A stretch of 64,000 nucleotides of DNA from Phaeoceros laevis (Eukaryota > Anthocerotophyta > Anthocerotopsida > Notothyladales). Location of the stretch: positions 1 through 64,000 of the forward strand of contig JBNGIQ010007638.1 of NCBI GenBank assembly GCA_049999765.1, given 5' to 3'. How positions within the stretch are numbered: position 1 is the stretch's first letter; every line of letters begins with the position of its first letter. Position numbers and translations under genes: made by a program. This document shows, one piece after another, positions 10,184 through 21,092 of this stretch. Under the pieces are notes generated by a model. That model ran no database searches, was not told where the DNA came from, and worked only from the letters and a program-made list of their open reading frames with translations.

Positions 10184-12205
10184 TCAAAACAATGCTCGTA
10201 GCTCCTCGGCCCTCGGTTCAACCTTCAGGAGCTTCCTCCGCCCTCGGTACTTCATACGAGCCTGCAACTGAAGGCCAAGGCTGCCCTTTGGAGGTTCTTT
10301 GCAATTTCGATTAGCTAGGCTTTCAAACAGACAACAAGAATATTAAGGAAACATGTATATATATCTTTGTTTATATATGGGTATTTGCGCCAGATTATGG
10401 AGAATCATTGGAGATGGTGTAAAACTATCTCTAGAGATAGGTCCCAACCCCGTACCATCCTTCATTTTCATAAGTGAAGTGTGGCTTCCTTGTTCATGTT
10501 TCATCTTGAACCTCTTGAAAATCAGACTACTGATGTGGGAATCGCACAGCATAAAACTTCGGTATCGAAGAGATTGAAGCCTTGCCGAGTCAGTCGAACG
10601 AGGAAACCGTAAATCACAGCTGATCAGTAACATAGGTCAGAAGCCTGTTGCTCGAAGAGTACACAGCCTTGCAGCCGGTCATGACGCACTTCCTGTGAAT
10701 GAACAGTCAATGTATGTCTCACCTGCAGTTCTCTAAGCACTGTAGACTTACACGCATTTCAAACTCGTTTGGTTTGAGAATGAAGTAAAGCATTCTCCTT
10801 CAAGGAATCGGGTATGTCAAAGTTGGACGGACGGTCCCTCCCCGGCTGGCAGCCGCTGGACAGAGATCTGCAATTGCAAACGGTGTCATTGCTGCAGAAA
10901 CTATGGCACTTGCTCAGCTGTTTGTGGGAGTGCTGGGTGGCATCATTCTGGCGCATGCCGCCTACCTCACCATCTAGAGTCACTGTAGATACTGCAGCAT
11001 TGAAGTCGTTAGTGGAGGAGATGGAAGCTACAAACGCATAGGTGCTCTAGTTGGAGCAAAGCAATGCCGAGCTCGAGGCAGTGGTAGTAGCAGAGAAGGA
11101 AGGTGTTCATCTCATGTATGTATTTGGTCCATACTAATGCATGCCTTGAATATATACCAACTATAGTACATATCAGTTAGATATCCCTATTTGGAGATTG
11201 CTTACATGAGACATGGAAAACACATGTGGTATACATACTATGGAGAGAGCATGCCAATTACATACCAGCATGGAGAATGCATACCAATTGCATACCAAGA
11301 TATGGAGAATACATACCAATAAATACTAAGGTATGGAGAATGTATACAACTCACACATCGAGCTATATAGCTCGATGTGTGTGCTTTCTCCATATATGGA
11401 GAAAGCATACTAAGATATAAGAATAGGTGCGGATACGCACCGATATACATAAAGAAAAGGATACCCGGGCGGTAGCGAGGTTGGGTGTACTGATATCGTG
11501 CATAAGCTAGTAAGCTTTTCAATAGTGATATCGTGCATAAGCTAGTAAGCTTTGCAACCACTGCAAACGAGTGCGTCACCTTGGTACTTTTTGTGTGGTG
11601 ACCTGTTGATAGTGCACTAGTTTTTCTCAAAAGTGGGTAGTGGGTGACAATGGACTCCTTTTAAAGAATTATCAGTACATCCAACCTGGCTACTGCCCAC
11701 CCACCGATATACATAAAGAATAAGAAACGAAACACCTATGGGTATAAAGAGCTAAAATGTCACACCTAGATATGGAGAATGCATACGATAAATACTAAGG
11801 TATGAAGAGGATATGAAGAGCCAAAATATCTTACCAAGATATGGAGAATACATACCGATAAATACTAAGGTATGGAGAATGCACAGAGCTTACATATCGA
11901 GCTATGGAGAATGCATACCCAAATATGAAGAAGAGGTACACATACCCACCGATATACATAAAGAATAAGAAACGAAATACCGATGAGTATGGAGAGGTAA
12001 AATGTCTATATATGTACGTATGTTTACATTGAAGGAGTATGTTAGGTTTTGGTTCCAGTGCAGCATTCAAGTCTTTTGAGCATTGCTGTTTTTACTTCAT
12101 GTTTTATATTTTTTTATAGTTGCATGATCCATTGTGCTAAAGCCAGGCTTCACACACACAGCTCAAGAAACTAGCACCCTGAGATATGGATTTCAGCCAC
12201 GAACA
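10184..12205. other. Non-coding AT-rich region with short degenerate repeats
   Basis: No gene is supported. From about 11,220 to 12,000 the sequence is made of degenerate repeats around TATGGAGAAT, GCATACC and ATAAATACTAAGG. The string ACCGATATACATAAAGAA occurs three times (about 11437, 11701 and 11948). CGTGCATAAGCTAGTAAGCTTT is duplicated near 11496 and 11531 (first 20 bases shared). The region resembles satellite-like or decayed mobile-element DNA. Confidence 0.6.
11352..11407. repeat. Two adjacent perfect palindromes
   Basis: Positions 11352-11381 form a 30-base perfect palindrome centred on AGCTATATAGCT. Positions 11382-11407 form a second, 26-base perfect palindrome centred on CCATATATGG. 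They abut with no spacer. Each could extrude a cruciform or form an RNA hairpin. Confidence 0.85.
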
Positions 12206-12544
12206 CTACGCTAAACAATGTTCATAGCTATCAAGAGTGACCCTCTTTAAGTATTCCCTACAGATCGTCTTCGCATAAGACGCAGCCATGTGAGCAAGTT
12301 TCTCAACTTCCTCGAGGTAGAAGTCGAGTAGTCGAGTCACGGTGGCGTCAGCGTTGAGCGTGAGAGAGGGTTTCAGCCGGGCAAGCTTGAGTTGCATTTT
12401 TCCCCACGGGGCCTCCCTGTCGCTGATTATGCTGTCCGTGTTCTCAATTGGCTTGCCCGTGAAGGCACTCTTGGTGTACATTGCGGCCATGACCAATTCC
12501 ATCCAGGGAATTTCCAGGCGCGAATCCACCGACTGGTCAAGCAT
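12206..12544 (-). pseudogene. Gene fragment, left arm of inverted repeat
   Basis: An open frame of 112 residues on the minus strand (ATG at 12544) has sensible composition and a predicted amphipathic segment FYLEEVEKLAHMAASYAK. I do not recognise the family. The same sequence occurs in the opposite orientation immediately to the right (12577-12888), where a one-base insertion breaks the frame. It is therefore most likely a fragment of a larger gene captured and inverted, but a small functional protein cannot be excluded for this arm. Confidence 0.45.
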
Positions 12545-12888
12545 GGCTGGTCAAGCATGGCTCCCTTCACGCAGCCATGCTTGACCAGTCGGTGGATTCG
12601 CGCCTAGAAATTCCTTGGATGGAATTGGCCATGGCCGCAATGTACACCCAAGAGTGCCTTCACGGGCAAGCCAATTGAGAACCCGGACAGCATAATTAGC
12701 AACAGGGAGGCCCGGTGGGGAGAAATGCATTTCAAGCTTGCCCGGCTGAAGCCCTCTCGCAGGCTCAACGCTGGTGCCACTCTTCTCTTTGACTTCTACC
12801 TCGAGGAAGTCGAGAAACTTGCTGACATGGCTGCGTCTTATGCGGAGAAGATCCCTAGGGAATACTTGGAGAGGGTCACTCTTGATAG
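12233..12888. repeat. Large inverted repeat, arms about 310 bp, 32-bp spacer
   Basis: The left arm (about 12233-12544, read on -) and right arm (12577-12888, read on +) align over their whole length with scattered substitutions and one-base indels, including one extra C after GTACACC in the right arm. The spacer at 12545-12576 contains a further copy of GGTCAAGCATGGCT. Transcription through it would give a long near-perfect hairpin. Confidence 0.85.
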
Positions 12889-13615
12889 GTGTGTTTTTTA
12901 TCGCAGTGAAAACCATGTGTCAGGTTAGTTGTTTGTGCTAGTCTCTTGAGCAGGTTAGTTGCTTGTGCTAAGCCAGGCTTTAACACAATGTACGCTAAAG
13001 CAGAGTTTTTTTCACAAAAAAAACTTGTTGACTCGAGGTGAACTTCAAGCCTTAGGCTGCAAACATGTAAGCGAAGTTTACACGCGCTGTTCAAGCGTAA
13101 GTACGTTTCTTGCGTGGCTCAATTTCGTTCTGAGAATTGGCCGCTGGCCAATTCGCTTTCCTCATGCAGCTTCAGCTCGCGGAGTCGAAGAAGTAACAGG
13201 GAGGATTTTACAATGCCGCATCGCGCGACACATGGCATGTCAGACAGTTGATAAGGTGATGAGGCTCATTAGACAGCTGTCACCGGAACTCAGGGTTCGT
13301 AGTACCTTGATACCAGTGTGATAGGCTCATCAGGCAGGTATCACACCTTGAGTTGCTGCGCATGGAGGTCGTGCCCTGGCGAGCGGTGATGGGGACACGA
13401 GGCCAGCATCAGCTTCGTTCGGCTACATTTTGGGCTACAAATAGTGCCAGCCGCGACAGGCTTCTCAAGCAATTCGCGCCGCCGCATCTTGAAAGCTTTC
13501 ATCTGTTGCTTTGCCTGCCTTCTCTCGCTCTCGAGCTCCTCCTGTTGATTGCTCGCTCTCTTGCTCAAGTTTCCACCAGGGAGCCTCACCAACTGAATTG
13601 CAGCTAGCATCTGCA
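12889..13615. other. Intergenic; upstream block of LEA-like gene 2
   Basis: The first 430 bases have no visible feature. From about 13321 the sequence is homologous to the LEA gene 1 upstream region. CTACAAATAG at 13435-13444 is the core element equivalent, about 172-181 bases before the ATG. Confidence 0.5.
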
Positions 13616-14079
13616 ATGGCGGACCAGTACCAGCAGACCAAGGACGCTGCTTCCTACAAGACCGAGGAGGCGAAGCAGGAGGCCGGCGGGTTAGGTCAGG
13701 CGGCCAAGGACAAGGCTGGCCAGGTCGGCCAGGCGGGCCAGGAGAAGTGGGATCAGACCAAGCAGAGCGCTTCTGATGCCAGCGGCACCACCCAGCAGAA
13801 GGCCCAGGAGGCCAAGGACAAGGCCGGAAGTGTCCTCCAGCAGGTTGCATTTGCTTGCCTTGCCTTTGCCTGTTCACAAACCGTTAGTCTAATGCCGTGG
13901 GGACGGTGGAGTCGAGCCAGCTGCTGCCTTGCTGCTGGCTAGGTAGTTGAAGTTCCCTGTTTCTGCCAATTGATGTAGCTGATTGTTTGCTTAATTGTTT
14001 TCTTTGTGTGAAACTGCAGGCTGGAGACAAGGTGAAGGAAGTGATCGGAAATGTGACGGGCAACAACAACAACCAGTGA
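13616..14079 (+). CDS. LEA-like hydrophilic stress protein (gene 2)
   Basis: The exons are 13616-13843 and 14020-14079. The 176-base intron is phase 0 and GT-AG, and the protein is 95 residues. It probably shows the ancestral plan: exon 1 has MADQYQQTKD, then TEEAKQEAGGLGQ, KDKAGQVGQAGQ, EKWDQTKQ and TTQQKAQEAKDKAG, and exon 2 has the tail AGDKVKEVIGN followed by an Asn run. It is rich in Lys, Gln, Ala and Gly, lacks Cys, and has no signal peptide or membrane segment, so it is probably cytosolic. The composition and 11-mer-like periodicity fit group-3 LEA or KIN-type proteins. Its upstream and downstream flanks are duplicated from gene 1, which shows that the whole gene, promoter included, was copied. 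Confidence 0.85.
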
Positions 14080-15279
14080 TAAATTACATACCAGCGTTTG
14101 AAGCAAGCCTGCTGTTTCTTGGGGAATGGATGCATCACCATTGTACAAAGGAATCCGCGGCTCAGGGGTAATGGTCCTCAAGTTCGTTGCACATGTATGG
14201 TAGCGTCCACTACGAAGTACAAAAACCGCAAATAGGGTAAGTCATGTTCGCCACATTGTGAACTGTTGAAGTGTCTGGGAGTTGTCCCTTCGGCACTCCC
14301 AATTTGTAAAATCGAGCTCTTCAAAAAGTTGAATTCCAAACAACCTAAACTTTCTCCACTCCAATCCAGCTGTGATTTCAGATGGCAACCGGTCATTAGC
14401 AAGATCAGTTTGAACTAAGAAATTTCGCTCCGCTTGACAACCTTTCCACAAAAAGAAAAGGCACTCCATCCTGTTCGGATTTCTGATGGAACTTGTTTTG
14501 CCACTCTTGGAACTTACGAGTAGCACCTTGTCTACGAATAACACCTTGTCTGCCAAGAGAATAAAACAGAACCCAGAAGAAGCGTAGTGGAAATGAACTC
14601 TCTGCAAGACCACATGACTATCTTCTAGAATCTAAATACCATATATGATTCCTGTTTACTGTCCCACCGTCCCACCTCATTGTAAGTTGCTTCATATGCT
14701 TTTATTTGACGCACATTCAAGTGCTCTGGAGTAGGCTGACCGCATACAACCTGATGAATTCATGAACACAGACCTCCGAGTCGAAACCGTAGAAGCCTGC
14801 CAGCCTTCATCAGGCTGGGCAATCTGAAAGCAAAATCGACTGTAAGACTTCGTTATCGAGACCCAAATGCGAAATCTTCAGTGAAGACCATTCCCTCAAA
14901 TCTATCCACCAAGCGCTACATGGAAACACGCACCACGGAGTCACGGATGGACACATGGCCTGCCACACTAATTTCCCTTGAGATCATCCTTATCGGCAGT
15001 CAGGTTTGAGGAAGCAGGTGTCACATATCTAATTGGACAAGCCTGGGGTGCTGTGGCACCTCGCGGTCCGTGACACGAGGATAGCAGTTCAACAGGTGTG
15101 CCACGTCCCCAACTCCACCATCTCTACAAATACTGCTACCCGCACCCTGCTTCAACAACAGCAGCGCTATTCAACACTATCCGTTTCTCGATTTCTATAT
15201 TTCCGCAGCTGCCGCATTCACAAGCAGGCAACTTCTCTCTGCACAGCCTCGATTTCTCCTTCTCCGCTCCAAACGCACA
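14080..15279. other. Intergenic between LEA genes 2 and 3
   Basis: 14080-14400 is the duplicated 3' block shared with genes 1 and 4. 14400-15000 shows nothing recognisable. The final 250 bases look like a promoter, with an ABRE-type GCCACGT at 15100-15106 and the core element CTACAAATAC at 15124-15133. Confidence 0.5.
15100..15106 (-). promoter_or_regulatory. ABRE-type element upstream of LEA gene 3
   Basis: GCCACGT on + is ACGTGGC on -, the consensus core bound by ABA-responsive bZIP factors. It lies about 175 bases upstream of the gene 3 ATG and just upstream of the shared CTACAAATAC element, a typical arrangement for an ABA- or desiccation-induced LEA promoter. It is predicted from motif and position only. 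Confidence 0.45.
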
Positions 15280-15813
15280 ATGGCCGACCAGTACCAGCAG
15301 ACCAAGGACACCTCCACCTACAAGACCGAGGAGGTGAAGGAGCACACCGGTACCGGAAACTTGGGGCAGACTGCCCATGACAAGGCCGGGCAGGTCGGCC
15401 AGGCGGGGCAGGAGAAATGGGATCAGACCAAGCAGGGCGCCTCCGACGCCACCGGCACTACCCAGCGCAAGGCCGAGGAAGCTAAGGAACAGACGGGCAA
15501 CATCCTTCACCAGGTTGCCCAATTTTACCTGTCCGAACCTGTCAATTCCTTGTGTGATTGAATGATTGATCCCAGTGCTCATCAATTGCACTAGCTAAGG
15601 CGCATTGCGTGGTTTAAGCAGCGCAATTGATGCGCAAGCGGTGGCAGAAATTTATCTATTAATCAAGATTTGTCAGGCGTTGCCAGAAGCTCTTGAGCAA
15701 TGACAGCAATTCATTCATGAGTGAATTGCTTTTGATTTGTTTTTGTCAAACTTTTTCAGACTGGAGACAAGGTGAAGGACGTGGTGGGCAAACTGTCAGG
15801 CGACAACCAGTGA
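15280..15813 (+). CDS. LEA-like hydrophilic stress protein (gene 3)
   Basis: The exons are 15280-15513 and 15760-15813. The 246-base intron is phase 0 and GT-AG, and the protein is 95 residues. It is the most diverged member. It has KEHTGTGNLGQ where the others have KQEAGGLGQ, a C-terminal exon TGDKVKDVVGKLSGDNQ, and an intron unrelated in sequence to those of genes 1, 2 and 4. It keeps KDT, YKTEE, DKAGQVGQAGQ, EKWDQTKQ and the phase-0 junction after a Gln codon. Its role is as for gene 2. The divergence suggests it split from the others before the recent duplications. Confidence 0.85.
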
Positions 15814-17116
15814 TCAATCACCAATCACTTCGAACCGCGATGAATGAAGCGCTAGCGGCTCCATACCTGTACAAAAAGTGAATGGCAGTGGGCAGTGGGT
15901 CAGTGGGTATTATGTATATAGGGATAGCGCTGCAGACCAGTGTAAATCAAGGAGATTGGGCTTGGCAGCACTTCTACTGTAGCTAGCACTGTCTGCCACA
16001 TGCATCGCAGTTGGGACACCCCGAGTTGTAACAATATGAAAGCGAAGGTTTTGTATAAAGATTCACCTAATTATACACTCACCCAGCGTGCTTGGCAACA
16101 CTTTGTCTTCGAATTTTCCTGTTAAGCGATGTGTGGAAGAATTACTTCTTTTCATCTCGCTTTGCAAGCTGGCACTACTGTCGAGCCCAATGCTAACTGT
16201 CGTTCTCCTCCTGTTGTCCACTGGAGTGATGGGAAATAGCTGGTGACTGCAACTCTCACAACATGCATGCATCCCACCGAAAATGCATATATGCAGTAAC
16301 TGTTAGATCTTAATTCTAAATCTTGCCATGTCACAACAAACTCTCTCGCTGAAACTTGCGAGAGCAGTGCTTTTTCATCCGTAAAACTTGTCAGTTGCGT
16401 TTCAAGTTTGTCCTACGGACTCCTACCAGGGAAACCAAGAGAAACTAGATTTAGGCGTTGAAAAGGGAAATAAAACGTTTTCTTCCTCTTGCGGATACGA
16501 GAATTTGACTAGGGAGCTTCGAAGGATTGTAGTGCAGTGTAGTCTTATGTCCTGCCAGCTGCCAAATGGAGGTTCTCATCGCCCCTGATATCATAGACAG
16601 TTTCAACATGAATGTCTTGCAGATAACTCATGGAACTATTTCAAAAGACAGTTCGCTTTGAAAACTAATTTGTACCGTGTTAAGGACTCTGCATCACAAA
16701 TCCTAGCAGTATGATTACTGTTGCATTTCTTTTCGTTTTGAGGTAGTCAGGCGGAGGACGATTCCTGTTTCCAAGCTCATTTTGCGAACGCCCGATTACC
16801 AACTGAATGCAAAGCCGGATTGCATTGGCAAAGCCGGATTGCAGTGAAAAAGGTTTGTAGGTTGGTCTTGGAATCAGCTTTTTGAAGAGTTTGCTTGTTA
16901 CAAAATTGGGATTGCCAAATGGACCAACTCCCTAACACTTGTGCGAACAGGACTCCCCCCTACTACGGTTTTTACACTTTGTAGTGGAAGCTACCATACA
17001 TCCGCAACAAGCTAGCTAGAGGACCACTACCCCTGCCATGATTCATTTGTACAATGGCGAAACTATCCATTCCTCAAGAAACAGCAGGCTTGCTTCGACC
17101 GCCAGTATGTCATTCA
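15814..17116. other. Intergenic, convergent side of LEA genes 3 and 4
   Basis: No gene is supported. 16920-17116 is the 3' block of LEA gene 4, inverted relative to the homologous block after gene 2. 15900-16900 has only short open frames and a local duplication of a GCAAAGCCGGATTGCA-type string (about 16810-16845). Confidence 0.5.
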
Positions 17117-17558
17117 TCATTGGTTGTTGTTGTTGCCTGTCACATTTCCGATCACTTCCTTCACCTTGTCCCCAGCCTAAAGTTTCACACAAAGGAAACA
17201 ATAAATCAGCTACATCAACTGGCAGAAACACGAGAGGCTAGCTATCTAGCAGCAAAGCAGCAGCTGGCTCAACTTCACCAACGCAATCAGCTCAATAATT
17301 TGCGAACAAGGCATGGCAAGCAAATGCAACCTGCTGGAGGACATTTCCGGTCTTGTCCTTGGCCTCCTGTGCCTTCTGCTGGGTAGTGCCACTGGCATCG
17401 GAGGCGCTCTGCTTGGTCTGATCCCACTTCTCCTGGCCCGCCTGGCCGACCTGCCCGGCCTTGTCCTTGGCCGCCTGCCCCAACCCGCCGGCCTGCTGCT
17501 TCGCCTCCTCGGTCTTGTAGGAAGCAGTGTCCTTGGTCTGCTGGTACTGATCCGCCAT
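17117..17558 (-). CDS. LEA-like hydrophilic stress protein (gene 4, inverted copy)
   Basis: The exons on the minus strand are 17331-17558 and 17117-17176. The 154-base intron is phase 0 and GT-AG, and the protein is 95 residues. It is very close to gene 2: the same exon lengths (228 and 60 bases), TEEAKQQAGGLGQ, KDKAGQVGQAGQ and TTQQKAQEAKDK, and a tail with an Asn run. The ATG at 17558 is preceded in frame by other codons, but MADQYQQTKD is the conserved start in all four copies. The 3' block is also shared, so the unit was duplicated and inverted. Two ABRE/G-box motifs upstream (17723-17731, 17806-17815) make ABA or desiccation control likely. Confidence 0.85.
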
Positions 17559-17722
17559 TGCAATTGCTGGGAGAAAAGAAGGGAAAACAGCAGCAGCTGG
17601 TGGCGACTCTCGGATGCTTTTGTTAGCAGCAGAATTGAACTCCAAACAGGATCAGAGGATGAACAAAAAACGCACTTGTGAAACTGGGGGGAGCTGGTCT
17701 GCATTTGTAGTCATGCGGCACC

Positions 17723-17731
17723 GCGACGTGG
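17723..17731 (+). promoter_or_regulatory. ABRE core upstream of LEA gene 4
   Basis: CGACGTGGC contains ACGTGGC, the ABRE consensus, about 170 bases upstream of the gene 4 ATG and just beyond the CTACAAATGC core element (17701-17710, minus strand). Confidence 0.5.
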
Positions 17732-17805
17732 CAGCTGCTTGCTGCGTGTCGCCTCTGTGGGTTGCCATCGCAACATAGTGAACATACAGTTTTACCAACC
17801 TCCAA

Positions 17806-17815
17806 GCCACGTGGC
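17806..17815. promoter_or_regulatory. Palindromic G-box/ABRE upstream of LEA gene 4
   Basis: GCCACGTGGC is a perfect 10-base palindrome and the strongest plant G-box/ABRE consensus, about 250 bases upstream of the ATG. With the ABRE at 17723 it forms a pair, as commonly needed for an ABA response. Confidence 0.55.
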
Positions 17816-17869
17816 GTGGAAGCCGCGCTTACGAGGCCAAGGTCCTTTGAATGTACTCCTGCATGCATG

Positions 17870-19249
17870 CAGAGAGGCTTTTAGTCCAGTCCACTCCTAG
17901 AGAATGCTTGTTGTATTCACCGATTTACCCCGCCCAGGTAATTATGTTGCCACGTCGACCCCCTTCAGTGTTCTAGCACTAGCTTTCCCTGCGCCTCGGA
18001 GCCCGCTCTTCGCAATGTGGGGTATCGGTCAGTGCCACGACTGTTAACTTCGTATGGAGGATCCGAGTCGGAGATCTAGGGCCAAGTAAACTGACCCACT
18101 CCCAGATAGGCTAGGCGTTAGCTGCGGGGAACATCTTTGCTTGGTTCACAAGTGACCGGGCGATCAAACTCCATGTATATAAAATCCCATCGCCATAAAA
18201 AAAAGCCGGGCGATCAAACTCCCGTGCACACAAAACGCTTCCACCCTCGTGTTGTCTCATTTCCCTCCAAACACAAACTTTTTAAGTCCAGATTTTGGAT
18301 TTTCCGGGGGCTATGGGGTTGAGGGCCGGATGGGTGACCTCCACTTCTCACAAATTACGTTCCTGGTTTTAGTAAACAACCTATGGAAACAATGTTTCAT
18401 GTGTTTAACATAATTGCTTGCTGTGTCACGATTACACCTGGTAACTATGTAAGGAAATACGCCGATTTATCTCAAAGAAAAAAAACTACACATCTTAATT
18501 AGATAGAGTAATGTTCTCACGATTAATTAGATGGAGTATTGTTGAGAACTAAACACCATTGAACATGACACTATTCACAGTGTACAAGACTTGTAAAATG
18601 ACAATGCATCAACTCAACGACCGCTAACTCTCAGGAGGAGGATCAACAACAAGAGATTTGAGCTAGTCCATCAGACTACAAATTCATAAACTCAACTATA
18701 AACTTGTAGGAATAGGTTACCTCTGGAAAAAATATGTGAGACGTCAATTTTAGGGGAGCATGAGAACATTCAAACAAAACAAGCAAGAGTGCTATTAGGT
18801 ATATCTCATGCTTTAATTCCTAGCAGCATGAGAACATTCAAACAAAACAAGCAAGAGTGCTAATAGGCATATCTCATGCTTTAATTCTTAGCAGGAATGC
18901 TAATACGTCTACAGTTGACTAATCTCCATTAGCCCTGGCTCATAAAGCACTACTAGCAATCTAGGAAGATGGTCTTTCATTCTCGTGTAGTCATGCACTT
19001 CAAGGCCTTCTCAAGCGGCAAATAGACCACATCCTCTCTGCCTACTTTGTACTTCTACAACAACTGCTTTGAAGGAGTGAGATTCTTGTATAAAAAAAAT
19101 TTGGCAGCAGTTTATGTTGATATGCGACCATGCCCTTCAAATTGTTTCCTAAGCTAAAGGATCCATCTTAGGCCAAGTGGACAAAACAAAGAACGTAATT
19201 ACAAAGAAGTTGAAAGGGTGATGGATCATGTTATCAAGTGCCCAAGTTT
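17870..19249. other. AT-rich intergenic region at edge of the repeat island
   Basis: No gene is supported. The only clear structure is the direct tandem repeat at 18758-18893. The region becomes AT-rich and gene-free as it approaches the retrotransposon remnants. Confidence 0.5.
18758..18893 (+). repeat. Tandem duplication, 68-bp unit, two copies
   Basis: A 68-base unit starting GCATGAGAACATTCAAACAA occurs at 18758-18825 and again at 18826-18893 with only a few differences. The flanks carry partial further similarity. Confidence 0.85.
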
Positions 19250-21057
19250 AGATTTTAGCTCTTGAGAGGGGTCCTGCTTCATTTCCCTCCAGTAATAATG
19301 CTCTGACAGGCTGCTCAGAGTACGACCAACTCCAGGATGGGCAGCTGTGGGGACCTCATGAGCTTCCTGTAGCAGAGCCAACCGAATATATGCTAAGTTA
19401 GGTATGTACAGCTTGCCCTTAAAATACAGAAGTCCATCTTGCTCTGTCTAGTGAGGGCCTTGCTGCCGTAGGACTCGGTATGTAGTAGTAGTAGTAATGG
19501 TAAAAGTCACACCTACGCAACTCCTCACCTGTATGCTTCCCTCACCTCAAGGTTTACTGCCAAGGCAGCCTGCATTTCCTGCACCATACCCAGTTGAACT
19601 TTCCATGAGGCCTGTACTAGGTTAACTTGCTACCTACTAAGCGCATCTGCTACCCGATTCTGTCTGCCTTTTTTAAATTGGACTTCAAAGCTAAATTGTT
19701 GAAAGAACTCTAACCAGCGGGCCTGTTTTCTGGACAGGCTTGGCTGGGTCTGCAAGTACCTGAGCAGGCTGTGGTCCGAACATTTCTAAAAAGAATGGAA
19801 CTCCTTCTACAAAACATCGTCATGCTTTGAGAGCTAATACCCGCGCAAGAGCCTCCTTCTCATGCGTGGACCAGTTAAGCTCCGCCCCTTTCAACTTGTG
19901 ACTAAAGAATGCTATAGGCTGAAGACCTTGTCCCTGGTCCGGTTGCAACACCGCCCCCACGGCCAGGTCAGATGCATCAGTCGCAATCACAAAAAGAAAC
20001 TGATTAAAAACTAATCTATGAGACTTTTTCACAAACTACCCTTTGTTATACTCTTCGATATCTATAAAGTGCCTTTAGTCGCTAGAAAAAAAAAGGAAAC
20101 TGATTATCAGGATAACTGAGAACCGGTGATGTGGTCATTGCCTGCTTCAGGTTGTCAAATGCCTGCTGCTGCTCAAACCTCCATGTCCATTCCTTTGTTT
20201 TCTGGAGCAGGTTCGTGAAAGGAGCTGCTATCTCCGCAAACTTGTTCACAAACTTCCTGTAATAGGAAGCTATACCAAGGAATGATTGAACATCAAAAAC
20301 TTGTTTGGGCGTAGGCCACTCTTGGACCACCTTCACCTTGGTTGGATCCATCCGCACACCCTCAGTATCAACTATGTGTCAAAGATATTCAATGCTAGTA
20401 GTGAGGAATTCACAATTACTGGTTTGAGCATAAAGCTTGTTACTCCGCAGCCTACTTAATACCTTTTGTAGCTTAGAATAATATTCCTCGTTTGTACTAC
20501 TAAACACAAACACGTCATCAAGGTAGACCATGTCCTCTTGTCCTATGAGATTGCTGAGCACCTCATTCAGTAATCTCTGGAAGGTGGCAGGAGCGTTTAT
20601 CAGCCCAAAACTCATAACCAGCCACTCAAAATGGCCATACCTCGTGTTGAAGGCTGTTTTCTCTATGTCCTCATCCCTGACACATATCTGGTGGTAGCCT
20701 GCTGCCAGATCTAGTTTAGAGAAAAAGCGAGCCCCAGTTAGACTCTCCAAGAGTTTGTCAATTCTAGGCAATGGAAAGCTATTGCGTTTAGTAATGTTGT
20801 TCAAGTCTCGATAATCTATACACATGCGAAGCCCGCCATTCTTCTTCCTGGTAAATAATATAGGGGCACCATAGGGGGAGCGTGAGGGATGAATGTAACC
20901 TTTGGCCAGCAAGAAAATCTCCAAATTTATGCTTCTTCTCGGGCGGGCACTAGCACAACGCGGCCCAGTACATGCGAATGTGCAGGGCTGTGTCGTACGG
21001 CAAGAGGGCAGGGGGCAGGAGCTCAAGCAATCGTTCCTTGTCCGTGGGATTGCTCAT
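19250..21057 (-). pseudogene. Ty3/gypsy element B, 5' half: gag start fused to RT-RNase H-integrase finger
   Basis: This is a decayed retrotransposon pol fragment on the minus strand. A gag-like start (MSNPTDKERLLELLPP, ATG at 21057) runs about 34 residues and is then followed almost directly by reverse transcriptase (LLAKGYIHPSRSPYGAP, CIDYRDLN, the catalytic YLDD near 20525). The rest of gag and all of the protease are missing. The RT connection and RNase H follow (VIATDASDLAVGAVLQ, FKKGRQNRVADAL to about 19640), then the start of the integrase zinc-binding domain (AAHPGVGRTLSSL, HYYW at about 19290-19370). There are stops and small duplications near 20370 and 20035-20090. The sequence ends before the integrase CxxC. 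It is not expected to be active. Confidence 0.85.
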
Positions 21058-21077
21058 GCGACGCTGACGTACGACCG

Positions 21078-21090
21078 CGCTTTGATACCA
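21078..21090 (-). other. Primer binding site of Ty3 element B
   Basis: TGGTATCAAAGCG on the minus strand matches the plant tRNA-iMet 3'-end complement (TGGTATCAGAGC) with one change. It lies two bases inside the LTR end ACA. Confidence 0.75.
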
Positions 21091-21092
21091 AT

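Noticed and set aside
11220-12000. Possible CRISPR-like or satellite array from regularly repeated TATGGAGAAT strings
   Set aside because: Spacing and unit sequence are irregular, there is no direct repeat-spacer structure, and the host is a plant nucleus.
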